A DNA stretch of 6,906 nucleotides from positions 1 through 6,906 of the forward strand of contig JARIET010000159.1 of the NCBI GenBank assembly GCA_031127185.1, given 5' to 3'. The DNA comes from Gemmatimonadota bacterium (GTDB taxonomy: Bacteria > Gemmatimonadota > Gemmatimonadetes > Gemmatimonadales > Gemmatimonadaceae). Every line of letters begins with the position of its first letter. Position 1 is the stretch's first letter. This document shows positions 1-6,186 of this stretch, piece after piece. A model generated the notes under the pieces. The model was not told where the DNA came from. It worked only from the letters and a program-made list of their open reading frames with translations, and did not search any database. The position numbers and the translations under genes were made by a program.

Positions 1-164
1 ATGCCCCCGTCGCCGCGATTGCACCGGGCCAGTCGGCCGTGTTCTATCGCGATGAGATCGTGCTGGGCGGTGGATTCATTGCTTCCGCCACGCCCGTAAC
101 GCTCAGTACTCGAGCCCTGCCGATTCGGCGAACGCCTTCATCAGGCGCTCCTGTTCGCTCGTAA
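1..164 (+). CDS. mnmA: tRNA-specific 2-thiouridylase MnmA, C-terminal end (partial)
   Basis: Reading from base 3, 53 codons run to a TAA at 162-164. The translation begins [15 protein letters not shown] and continues to a VLGGGFI motif. The GQSAVFY...VLGGG pattern is characteristic of the C-terminal beta-barrel domain of MnmA/TrmU, which thiolates U34 of the Lys, Glu and Gln tRNAs using ATP and sulfur from a persulfide relay. The catalytic domain and start lie left of the window. Family members usually stop about ten residues after GGG-[FWI]-I; this one carries on for some 27 more, and the last 20 codons are read from DNA that is also the end of dnaJ on the other strand. It is the only plus-strand gene here and is convergent to the rest. 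The family call rests on a short but distinctive motif. The extended tail is an inference from the open frame. Confidence 0.85.
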   Translation, partial: APVAAIAPGQSAVFYRDEIVLGGGFIASATPVTLSTRALPIRRTPSSGAPVRS

Positions 165-1227
165 GCTTCTCCGGTACGACGACGGCGATCTCAACGAGAA
201 GGTCGCCCTGCTTGCCATCACGCGAAATCCCCTGGACGCGCACCCGAAATCGCTTGCCGCTTGGCGTTCCCGGCGGAATGCGGATGGAGACTTTCTTGTC
301 ATCCAACGTTTCGACGGTAATCTTGGAGCCCAGCGTGGCCTGAGCCACGTTAACTTCGGCCCGCACGATCAGGTCCAGACCGTCGCGGTCCCAGTGCGGG
401 TCGGGCTTCACCTGAAACGTGAGCACCACGTCGCCCGGAGGACCGCCGCGAAGCCCGCGTCCGCCTTGCCCCTTCATACGCAGTTTCGTACCGGTGTCCG
501 TGCCCGGTGGAACTGTGATGTTGATCTTCCGTCTGGCGCGCTGTTCCCCCGCCCCCCCACACGTCCCACATTTCTCCGTCGGCACCTGCCCCTTCCCGAG
601 GCACATCGGGCAAGGTCGGTTCACCGCAAAGCCCCCCTGACCAAACGAGATCGTCCCGCGCCCACCGCATTCCGGGCAACCGGCGATCTTGGCCCCACGG
701 GCCGCGCCAGACCCGGAGCACGAGGCGCACTCTTCGTTCACCTCGAGGTCGATGGGCACCTTGCCGCCCATGACGGCTACCCGAAACGGAATTTCGAGTG
801 TGGTCTCAACGCTCTGCCCGGGTTCCGGGCCGGTTTGTCGCTGCCGACCGCCGCCACCGAACATGGAGCTGAACAGGTCACCGAGGCCGCCAAGGCCACC
901 GATGTCGAACTCCTCGAACTGGGCGCCACCGGGTGATCGCGGTCGTCCGCCCGGGCTGCTTCGGGCACCGCCGCCCGCAGCACCGCTCCTCGAGGTAAAC
1001 CCGTCAAACGCGCCCAGCCGACGCATGTCGTCGTACTGTTTGCGTTTCTTCTCATCCCCGAGCACCTGGTACGCCTCGGAGATCTCCTTGAAGCGATCGG
1101 CGGCCTTGGGCTCCTTGCTGGTATCGGGGTGATACTGCTTGGCGAGCCGCCGGTACTGCTTCTTGATCTCGTCGGCGGTGGCCTTTTCGGGCACACCGAG
1201 GACGCCGTAGAAGTCTTTCTTGGCCAT
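103..1227 (-). CDS. dnaJ: Chaperone protein DnaJ (Hsp40, type I)
   Basis: A 374-residue J-protein co-chaperone that delivers unfolded clients to DnaK and stimulates its ATPase in the cytoplasm. The complete type I layout is visible: J domain at about 4-70 with the HPD motif at 33-35; a Gly/Phe-rich linker at about 72-132, here also rich in Ser, Arg and Pro; a zinc-binding region with four CxxCxGxG repeats starting at Cys167, 184, 206 and 220, with canonical spacing (17, 22 and 14); then the C-terminal client-binding and dimerisation domains. Length is normal for the family. The ATG at 1225-1227 gives the usual MAKKDFY start, but no clear Shine-Dalgarno sequence precedes it. It begins 18 bp after the grpE stop, so translational coupling to grpE is likely. 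Its last 62 bp overlap the convergent mnmA reading frame. Confidence 0.97.
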   Translation of the reverse strand: MAKKDFYGVLGVPEKATADEIKKQYRRLAKQYHPDTSKEPKAADRFKEISEAYQVLGDEKKRKQYDDMRRLGAFDGFTSRSGAAGGGARSSPGGRPRSPGGAQFEEFDIGGLGGLGDLFSSMFGGGGRQRQTGPEPGQSVETTLEIPFRVAVMGGKVPIDLEVNEECASCSGSGAARGAKIAGCPECGGRGTISFGQGGFAVNRPCPMCLGKGQVPTEKCGTCGGAGEQRARRKINITVPPGTDTGTKLRMKGQGGRGLRGGPPGDVVLTFQVKPDPHWDRDGLDLIVRAEVNVAQATLGSKITVETLDDKKVSIRIPPGTPSGKRFRVRVQGISRDGKQGDLLVEIAVVVPEKLTSEQERLMKAFAESAGLEY

Positions 1228-1245
1228 TGGGGGCGCGTGAGCTCG

Positions 1246-1881
1246 CTACTCGGAATCGCCAGCAGCGCCAGCAGCGTCGGCAGTGCCGTTCCACTGCTTC
1301 ACAACGACCCGGGCCGGGCGCAGCAGCTGCCCGTTGAACAGGTAGCCCACCTGATAGACCTGCGCGACAAAATGGTCTTCCTTCCTGGTCGCGGCGGGAA
1401 CCGTCGTGATCGCCTCGTGGAACGTGGGATCGAACGGCGCATCCACCGGGTTCACCAACTCGAGCCCGTGACCGGCGAGCGACTTCATGATCTTTCGCTC
1501 CACCAGTTCCACACCCTGAATCACCGTCTTGCTGTCCGTCGACGCGGGATCGAGGTGAGCAAAGCGGCCGAGGTCGTCGAGGGTGTCGAGTATTCCCTGG
1601 ATGAGGTGCCCCATACCCTTCGATTCGGCCTCCTGACGCTCGCGCACCGCCCGCTTGCGCAGGTTCTCATAGTCGGCGTAGAGGCGCAGGTATTTGTCCT
1701 TCTGCTTGGCAACCTCGGCGGCGAGGGAGGCGATTTCCTGTTCGGCGCCTGCGTCGTACCCGGCGGCGGACTCGACTGACGACGCCGTAGCGTCGACGCC
1801 GGCGTTTGGCTGGGTGTCATCAAGCGGGTCTGAAGCGTCGGACACGGCGTCAGTTTCGGGAGTTTCGGATTCTTTCGTCAC
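1246..1881 (-). CDS. grpE: Nucleotide exchange factor GrpE
   Basis: GrpE exchanges ADP for ATP on DnaK and so triggers substrate release. From the chosen GTG (1879-1881) the protein is 211 residues: an acidic, low-complexity N-terminus (about 1-45), a long dimerising helix with heptad-like character (about 47-105, containing YADYENLRKRA), and the beta-wing domain with the family signature FDPTFHEAI (150-158) and GYLFNGQLLRPARVVV near the C-terminus. The frame stays open upstream to a TTG at 2061, which would overlap cinA by 98 bp and add a basic, Cys/Trp-containing stretch unlike GrpE. The only in-frame candidates between are CTG/TTG codons at about 1918-1923. None has a good ribosome-binding site, so the start is uncertain although the gene is not. 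Placed 18 bp before dnaJ; neither dnaK nor hrcA is in view. Confidence 0.93.
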   Translation of the reverse strand: MTKESETPETDAVSDASDPLDDTQPNAGVDATASSVESAAGYDAGAEQEIASLAAEVAKQKDKYLRLYADYENLRKRAVRERQEAESKGMGHLIQGILDTLDDLGRFAHLDPASTDSKTVIQGVELVERKIMKSLAGHGLELVNPVDAPFDPTFHEAITTVPAATRKEDHFVAQVYQVGYLFNGQLLRPARVVVKQWNGTADAAGAAGDSE

Positions 1882-1963
1882 GGTGTCTGCAATTTCGGGG
1901 GTCGCACAGATGGGGGGCAACAGGCGTGCCCAGCGCGACTGCCACTCCGTCGCACAATAGCCC
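1882..1963 (-). other. cinA-grpE intergenic gap, possible regulatory leader
   Basis: This 82-bp gap is one of only two of any size in the gene train. On the plus strand it holds an exact 8-bp direct repeat, GTCGCACA, at 1901-1908 and 1949-1956, 48 bp apart. It also holds complementary G- and C-tracts (CCCC at 1961-1964 facing GGGGGG at 1912-1917). I looked for a CIRCE operator (TTAGCACTC-N9-GAGTGCTAA), as expected before some heat-shock genes, and found none. No convincing -35/-10 pair stands out either. A separate promoter for grpE-dnaJ is plausible from position alone. Part of the gap would be coding if grpE starts further upstream. Confidence 0.3.
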
Positions 1964-3262
1964 CTACGGGCGCGCGACCTGTGCCGTTTCGGCCATTCGC
2001 CGCCAGAGCAGGTCGAGCGCCCACTGGGCGGACCGCTGCCGCACTTCCTCGCGGTCGCCAACCATCTGCCGTTTCGCGGACGTCAGCGCTCCCCGGACGT
2101 CCACGGCGACGCACACCGTGCCCACGGGCTTCTCCGGCGTACCGCCGCCAGGCCCGGCGATGCCGGTGATGGCCATCGCAGCATCGGCGCGGTACCGCGC
2201 ACGGACCCCCGAGGCCATTTCCCGCGCCGTCTCCTCGCTCACCGCGCCGAACTTGATGAGTGTGTCGTCACCGACTCCGAGGTGCGTGGCCTTGACCTCG
2301 TTGGAGTAGGCAATCACTCCACCGAGGAAGAGATGACTCGATCCGGGAATCGCGGTGATGCGCGATCCCAGCAAGCCTCCAGTACAGCTTTCCGCGACCG
2401 CTATGGCCAGCCCGTGATCCCGACAGCGGTTCAGCACGATTTCAGCCAGGTCGTCGGCGCCGGTCCCGTAGACGTAATCGCCGATGGATGCACGAACAGC
2501 GGTTTCGGCCGCATCCAGTCGCGCTCGTGCAGCGTCGGCAGCCAATCCGTGCGCCGTAAGCCGCAGGTCGACGCCCGGCCAGTGGGGGAGGTATGCGAGC
2601 GAGAGTCCGCCCAGTTGATCGGCGATCGGCGTGATCTGGTCGGCCAGCGCCGATTCGGCGATTCCCGTGGTTCGCAGCGTGCGCGACACCACCACGGGCG
2701 CAGACCCCGAAGCACCAGCGGCCGACGCGCTCGCTGCCGCGCGCGCGGAGACGCGCGGCAGCACCTCCTCCGCAAACACGCCACGCATCTCGCGCGGTAC
2801 ACCGGGCAGCATCGCCACCCAGCGGCCCCGATCATCCTCGAGCCAGATCCCCGGTGCAGAGCCGTGACGGTTGGTGAGGATCGCTGCGCCTTCGGGCACC
2901 AGCGCCTGCTGCTCGTTGGTCTTGGGCAGTTCCCTGCCCCACCCCTTGGCGATCCACCGCGCGCGGAGCGCCTCGAGGATCTCGGTATCCATGCGCATGC
3001 CACGCCCGAACACAGCGGCGATGCTCGGCTTCGTCAGGTCGTCGCTGGTCGGGCCGAGCCCACCCGTCGTGATGACCGCACCGGTCCGGGCCAGCGCCTC
3101 TCGGACGGCCGCACCGATGGCAGGTCCATCGTCGCCCACCGACGTGCGGCGCGCGATCGATACGCCAATCGCGGCCAATTCGCGAGCCAGGTGCGCGCCA
3201 TTCGAGTCCAGCGTGAACCCCAGCAGGAGTTCATCGCCAATCGTGATCAGCTCAACCTGCAC
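1964..3262 (-). CDS. cinA: CinA family protein (MoCF-like domain plus PncC-type NMN amidohydrolase domain)
   Basis: A two-domain protein of 432 residues from the GTG at 3260-3262, a normal length for full-size CinA. The N-terminal molybdopterin-binding-like domain (COG1058 type) opens with VQVELITIGDELLLG and carries TTGGLGPTSDD at 65-75 and LPGVPREM at 152-159. The C-terminal PncC-like domain has AESCTGGLLGS at 290-300 and GIAGPGGGTPEKPVGTV at 367-383, the diagnostic motifs of nicotinamide-mononucleotide deamidases, which recycle NMN to nicotinic acid mononucleotide. An Ala/Ser-rich stretch (about 172-189) joins the halves. The frame is open to a TTG at 3322, but the GTG fits the family N-terminus, has GAAAGA upstream, and overlaps the pgsA stop by 11 bp, which suggests coupled translation. 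The competence role implied by the name is not demonstrated outside certain naturally transformable species. Confidence 0.95.
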   Translation of the reverse strand: MQVELITIGDELLLGFTLDSNGAHLARELAAIGVSIARRTSVGDDGPAIGAAVREALARTGAVITTGGLGPTSDDLTKPSIAAVFGRGMRMDTEILEALRARWIAKGWGRELPKTNEQQALVPEGAAILTNRHGSAPGIWLEDDRGRWVAMLPGVPREMRGVFAEEVLPRVSARAAASASAAGASGSAPVVVSRTLRTTGIAESALADQITPIADQLGGLSLAYLPHWPGVDLRLTAHGLAADAARARLDAAETAVRASIGDYVYGTGADDLAEIVLNRCRDHGLAIAVAESCTGGLLGSRITAIPGSSHLFLGGVIAYSNEVKATHLGVGDDTLIKFGAVSEETAREMASGVRARYRADAAMAITGIAGPGGGTPEKPVGTVCVAVDVRGALTSAKRQMVGDREEVRQRSAQWALDLLWRRMAETAQVARP

Positions 3263-3959
3263 GAGTGAAAATCTTTCGGAAACGAACGAGGTAGACACCC
3301 ATGGAATACAGCGTGAGCCCAACGCTCAAGATCATGCAGAACGCACCGATGGCGCCGACACCATTCGCGATCCAGTCCCAGCCCACACGGTCGCGAACGT
3401 CGATCCGGTCCACGGTGGCCACGAAGAACCAGAAGTACGCGGCGCCGATCCAGATGAACTGGAACACGGCTTTCAGCTTGGCCGCATAGATAGCCGCGAT
3501 CACAGTTCCGCGCCGTGCGGCGAATTGGCGCATGAGGGTCATTGCGACCTCCCGCCCCAGCACGATCATCACCACCCACCATGGCAGTGGCACCCGCCAA
3601 TCGGCCCCGGCGAAGCTGATCACGAACGGGTAGTGCGAGAGCACGTCGCGAATCGGCGGATCCATGTACCCCTGAAACCAGCCAAGCACCGCGTCGCCGG
3701 CCGGTGATTGCAGCCAGAACATCGGAATGAATGTCCCCGCCAGCAGCAACTTGTCGGCAAGCGGGTCGAGCATCTTGCCAAGATCCGTGACCAGGTTGCG
3801 CGTGCGGGCCAGCATCCCGTCGTAGTAGTCCGTCACGGCGACGGCCAGGAAAAGGACGAACGCGGCCAGCCGGTATCCGGCATCTTCCTGCAAGGGCAGC
3901 CAGATCAACAAGGGCGTAAATGCGATGCGCCCGACCGTGAGCCAGTTGGGGAGGTTCAC
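3252..3959 (-). CDS. pgsA: CDP-diacylglycerol-glycerol-3-phosphate 3-phosphatidyltransferase
   Basis: An integral membrane enzyme of 235 residues that condenses CDP-diacylglycerol with glycerol-3-phosphate, the committed step to phosphatidylglycerol and cardiolipin. The CDP-alcohol phosphotransferase signature D-x2-DG-x2-AR-x8-G-x3-D-x3-D is complete: D44, D47, G48, A51, R52, G61, D65, D69. The N-terminal NLPNWLTVGRI and the later LGREVAMTLMR (134-144) are typical of PgsA rather than of other family members. Hydrophobic segments lie at about 8-22, 30-45, 72-84, 126-142, 166-183 and 201-224. It is longer than the usual 180-200 residues, mainly because of a loop at about 85-122. The GKxKT element found in many PgsA proteins reads AKLKA (160-164). 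The start is GTG, preceded by GAGG with an 8-nt spacer. It lies 31 bp after mglA. Substrate choice within the family is inferred. Confidence 0.92.
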   Translation of the reverse strand: MNLPNWLTVGRIAFTPLLIWLPLQEDAGYRLAAFVLFLAVAVTDYYDGMLARTRNLVTDLGKMLDPLADKLLLAGTFIPMFWLQSPAGDAVLGWFQGYMDPPIRDVLSHYPFVISFAGADWRVPLPWWVVMIVLGREVAMTLMRQFAARRGTVIAAIYAAKLKAVFQFIWIGAAYFWFFVATVDRIDVRDRVGWDWIANGVGAIGAFCMILSVGLTLYSMGVYLVRFRKIFTRAG

Positions 3960-3990
3960 GCCGGGCGCCTCGTCATAGCGGTCGCGTGTG

Positions 3991-4668
3991 CTACGAGAGC
4001 GTCTTCAGCACCAGCTTGCTGACAGCCCGGAGAGTCTCGAACACTCCGTCGCCGGTAACCGCCACCGCCTCGAAATACTGGGCCCGCTCCACCCATTCAC
4101 CGGTCGGCAGTTGCGACACGAGGTTCTCGCCGGCATGGTACGGATCGGGGGCCACGCGCTGCTTGGCCGCATCCGTGACTTCCCAGCCAGGGTTCAGCGA
4201 CGCCTGCAGGTCCGCCAGCGGCGCGGCGTTGGGCAGGTCGCGTTTGTTGTATTGGATCACGAACGGCATCTTCGTGAGATCGTAACCGTACTCCGCCATG
4301 TTGTCGTACAGGTTCTGCATCGCTTCCTGATTCGCTTCCATGCGCTCAATCTGCGAATCTGCGACAAACACGATGCCGTCCACGCCCTTGAGAATCAGCT
4401 TTCGCGAGGCGTTGTAGTAGACCTGACCGGGCACCGTGTACAAGTGGAAGCGGGTCTTGAAGCCGCGGATGGTGCCCAAATCGACAGGCAGGAAATCGAA
4501 GAACAGCGTCCGCTCCGTTTCCGTCGCGAGCGAGATGAGCTTGCCGCGGGTGTCGGGCTTGGTCTTGCCGTAGACGTGCTCGAGGTTGGTGGTCTTGCCG
4601 CCAAGGCCCGAACCGTAATAGACGATTTTGCAGTTGATCTCGCGCGAGGCGTAGTTGATCATCGACAT
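3991..4668 (-). CDS. mglA: MglA-like small Ras-family GTPase (cell polarity switch)
   Basis: A cytoplasmic small GTPase of 225 residues, very close to Myxococcus MglA from residue 1 ([19 protein letters not shown]). In Myxococcus, MglA-GTP marks the leading pole and drives gliding and type IV pilus motility. Visible motifs are the P-loop GSGLGGKT at 19-26, TERT at 51-54 containing Arg53 (the intrinsic arginine finger of MglA), the switch II motif PGQ at 80-82 with Gln82, the strand segment [16 protein letters not shown], and NKRD at 141-144. Differences from the Myxococcus protein as I recall it are Ser20 for Pro, Gly23 for Cys, and about 30 extra residues at roughly 161-193 before the segment [17 protein letters not shown]. 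The ATG has GGAG 8 nt upstream and follows mglB by 12 bp. The biological output here (motility or another polarity role) is unknown. Confidence 0.95.
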   Translation of the reverse strand: MSMINYASREINCKIVYYGSGLGGKTTNLEHVYGKTKPDTRGKLISLATETERTLFFDFLPVDLGTIRGFKTRFHLYTVPGQVYYNASRKLILKGVDGIVFVADSQIERMEANQEAMQNLYDNMAEYGYDLTKMPFVIQYNKRDLPNAAPLADLQASLNPGWEVTDAAKQRVAPDPYHAGENLVSQLPTGEWVERAQYFEAVAVTGDGVFETLRAVSKLVLKTLS

Positions 4669-4680
4669 GGCTGAGTCTCC

Positions 4681-5166
4681 TTACCCGAACAGCTTGTCGA
4701 TTTCGTCGTCCGCCCCGGCCAACAGGCCGGCCTGCTGCGGTTTTCCCGGCCCGCCGCGCGAAAAGACTTCATGAAACAGCTTGGTCAGGTCTGCCACCGT
4801 GTCCTTGAGCTTGAGGCGCACGAGCCCCAGGGTCGTGCGATTGTCGAAAAGCGCCACGAGGATCACCCGTCGCGCGACATCGGCGAGGTACATCGACTCT
4901 TTCTCGCCCTGGTGAAACAGCGAACTGAAATCGGTCTCGCCAATCAGGCGCGCGAGTTGATCGTTCGCGCTGAAATCCGCTGCCGTCAGCGTGGCAAAGG
5001 CCGTGGGGTCGAAGTTGGGTTGTTCCCCAACCGTCGCCACGAGCTGGCCTGAGCGATCGACGAGCAGCGCACAGCGTGCGTTGCTCTCGAACAGGAACTT
5101 CTGGAGCAACGCCGTCATTGCGACGGAGTCCTCCTCACTGAATGACCAGCTTGCTGATCCGCTCAC
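4681..5166 (-). CDS. mglB: MglB-like roadblock/LC7 GTPase-activating protein
   Basis: A roadblock/LC7-fold protein of 161 residues. In Myxococcus, MglB is the GAP that converts MglA-GTP to MglA-GDP at the lagging pole. Features matching MglB are an N-terminal helix (about 10-28), CALLVDRSGQLVATVGE (about 32-48), LTAADFSANDQLARLIGE (about 60-77), the FHQGEKESMY turn, VILVALFDNRTTLGLVRLKLK, and an acidic tail DDEIDKLF at the extreme C-terminus. Length is close to the about 159 residues of Myxococcus MglB. The GTG at 5164-5166 has GAGGGA at good spacing. An internal ATG at 5116-5118 is preceded by GAGGAGG but would remove much of helix 1, so the GTG is preferred. It lies 19 bp after recR and 12 bp before mglA, the usual mglB-mglA order. 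Confidence 0.92.
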   Translation of the reverse strand: MSGSASWSFSEEDSVAMTALLQKFLFESNARCALLVDRSGQLVATVGEQPNFDPTAFATLTAADFSANDQLARLIGETDFSSLFHQGEKESMYLADVARRVILVALFDNRTTLGLVRLKLKDTVADLTKLFHEVFSRGGPGKPQQAGLLAGADDEIDKLFG

Positions 5167-5185
5167 GATAGTTCCCTCGTTGCCC

Positions 5186-5776
5186 TCACGTCATCACTCT
5201 CCTGGCCGCAATCGCCTGCGCGATCGTCACGCCGTCTGCGTACTCCAGATCTCCGCCGACCGGGATTCCTCGGGCAATCCGTGTCACCACGACGTCGAAA
5301 GCCGCCAGCTGCTCCTGAACATACAGCGCGGTGGCCTCGCCTTCGAGCTTCGGGTTGGTCGCCAGGATCACCTCGCGCACCCCCCCGGCCTGCACCCGTA
5401 CAACAAGGCCGTGCACCTTCAGATCATCCGGTCCCACGCCATCGAGGGGCGAAAGGCGCCCGCCGAGCACGTGGAACACCCCTCGAAACTCGCCTGTGCG
5501 CTCGATTGCGGCAATGTCGGCGGCCTCTTCGACCACACAAATCACTCCCGCATCCCGCCGTGGATCGGCGCAGTAGGAGCAAAGCGCGTCCTCCGTCAGG
5601 TTGTTGCAGCGCTCACAGGCCCGCACGCGGTCGGTCAGCACGGCCAGCGCCGAGGCCAGCCGCTTGCTCTGCTCGGGGGGCTGCTTGAGCAGGTGGTAGG
5701 TGAGCCGCATGGCCGACTTCCGCCCGATCGTGGGCAGCCGGGAGAGCTCGTTCACGAGGTCGTCGATGGCAGACAC
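5186..5776 (-). CDS. recR: Recombination mediator protein RecR
   Basis: RecR, with RecO (and RecF), loads RecA onto SSB-coated single-stranded DNA in gap repair. The protein is 196 residues, the standard length. Domains in order: a helix-hairpin-helix at about 8-30 (LSRLPTIGRKSAMRL), a four-cysteine zinc finger (Cys54, 57, 66, 69), a Toprim domain from about 77 (VICVVEEAADIAAIERTGEFRG) with the HVLGGRLSPLDGVGPDDL block, and a C-terminal GIPVGGDLEYADGVTIAQA motif, where Asp replaces the Glu more often seen after GG. The GTG start lies 9 bp after the ybaB stop with no clear ribosome-binding site, which points to coupled translation. The dnaX-ybaB-recR order is conserved across many bacteria and supports all three calls. 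Confidence 0.97.
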   Translation of the reverse strand: MSAIDDLVNELSRLPTIGRKSAMRLTYHLLKQPPEQSKRLASALAVLTDRVRACERCNNLTEDALCSYCADPRRDAGVICVVEEAADIAAIERTGEFRGVFHVLGGRLSPLDGVGPDDLKVHGLVVRVQAGGVREVILATNPKLEGEATALYVQEQLAAFDVVVTRIARGIPVGGDLEYADGVTIAQAIAARRVMT

Positions 5777-5785
5777 GGCGCCGGG

Positions 5786-6103
5786 CTAGAACGGAAGCTT
5801 GAACGGGAGCGGCAGCCCACCGGTCAACTTTTGCATCTCGGCTTGCGCGAGTTCGGTGGCCTTGCGCTGCGCGTCGGTGACAGCGACGACCACAAGGTCT
5901 TCGAGCATCTCGACGTCGGCCGGGTTTACAACGCTGGGATCAATGCGAATCTTCCGGACGCTTCCCTTTCCGTCGGCCTCGGCTGTGACCATTCCGCCGG
6001 CGGCGGAACCCACGACCGTTGCCTGCTGCAGGATGTCCTGAATCTGTTGCAGCTTGCCCTGCATCTGCTGGGCCTGCTGCATGATTTTGAGCATGTCAGA
6101 CAT
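5786..6103 (-). CDS. ybaB: YbaB/EbfC family nucleoid-associated protein
   Basis: A small DNA-binding protein of 105 residues, the typical family length. Members form dimers with a tweezer-like shape and coat DNA or bind it with modest sequence preference. Seen here: an N-terminal Gln/Met-rich helix (MLKIMQQAQQMQGKLQQIQD) that would form the helical arm, a central beta-sheet with GGMVTAEADGKGSVRKIRID, then PADVEMLEDLVVVAVTDAQRKA, and a Leu/Pro-rich tail ending LPLPFKLPF. It is placed between dnaX and recR as in many genomes. The ATG start has only a weak purine stretch (GGAC) upstream. The 9-bp spacing to recR indicates a shared transcript. Its exact role is poorly defined throughout the family. 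Confidence 0.95.
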   Translation of the reverse strand: MSDMLKIMQQAQQMQGKLQQIQDILQQATVVGSAAGGMVTAEADGKGSVRKIRIDPSVVNPADVEMLEDLVVVAVTDAQRKATELAQAEMQKLTGGLPLPFKLPF

Positions 6104-6186
6104 GGCGTCCGGTGCTATAAGTCACATACTGCCATAAAGTTACGCCGCGTGCCGCAGGAGGCGCAACCGAGCGGAAAACGCCGGCG
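6104..6186 (-). promoter_or_regulatory. dnaX-ybaB gap with AT-rich, promoter-like stretch
   Basis: This 83-bp gap separates the dnaX stop from the ybaB start. The part nearest ybaB (about 6115-6143) is clearly richer in A/T than anything nearby. On the minus strand it contains TTATAG (6115-6120), a fair match to a -10 element, but there is no good -35 hexamer 16-18 bp upstream. If used, it would leave only a few bases of leader before the ATG. The remainder is GC-rich and shows no tRNA or obvious terminator hairpin. An internal promoter for ybaB and the downstream genes is possible but unproven. Confidence 0.3.

Noticed and set aside
1882..1963. CIRCE heat-shock operator before grpE
   Set aside because: I searched both strands by eye for TTAGCACTC-N9-GAGTGCTAA or a near match. 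Only isolated GAGTGG-type fragments occur, without the inverted partner.
1246..2061. GrpE as a 271-residue protein starting at the TTG at 2061
   Set aside because: The extra 60 residues are basic and rich in Cys, Trp and Arg, unlike the acidic GrpE N-terminus, and 98 bp would overlap cinA. They read as out-of-frame cinA sequence.
2282..3268. 328-codon open frame on the plus strand opposite cinA
   Set aside because: It is Arg-rich with no recognisable domain and lies almost wholly opposite cinA, whose motifs are intact. This is an antisense shadow of codon bias.
3988..4674. 228-codon open frame on the plus strand spanning exactly mglA
   Set aside because: It mirrors the mglA frame codon for codon in the complementary phase and shows no independent domain. 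mglA is unmistakable.
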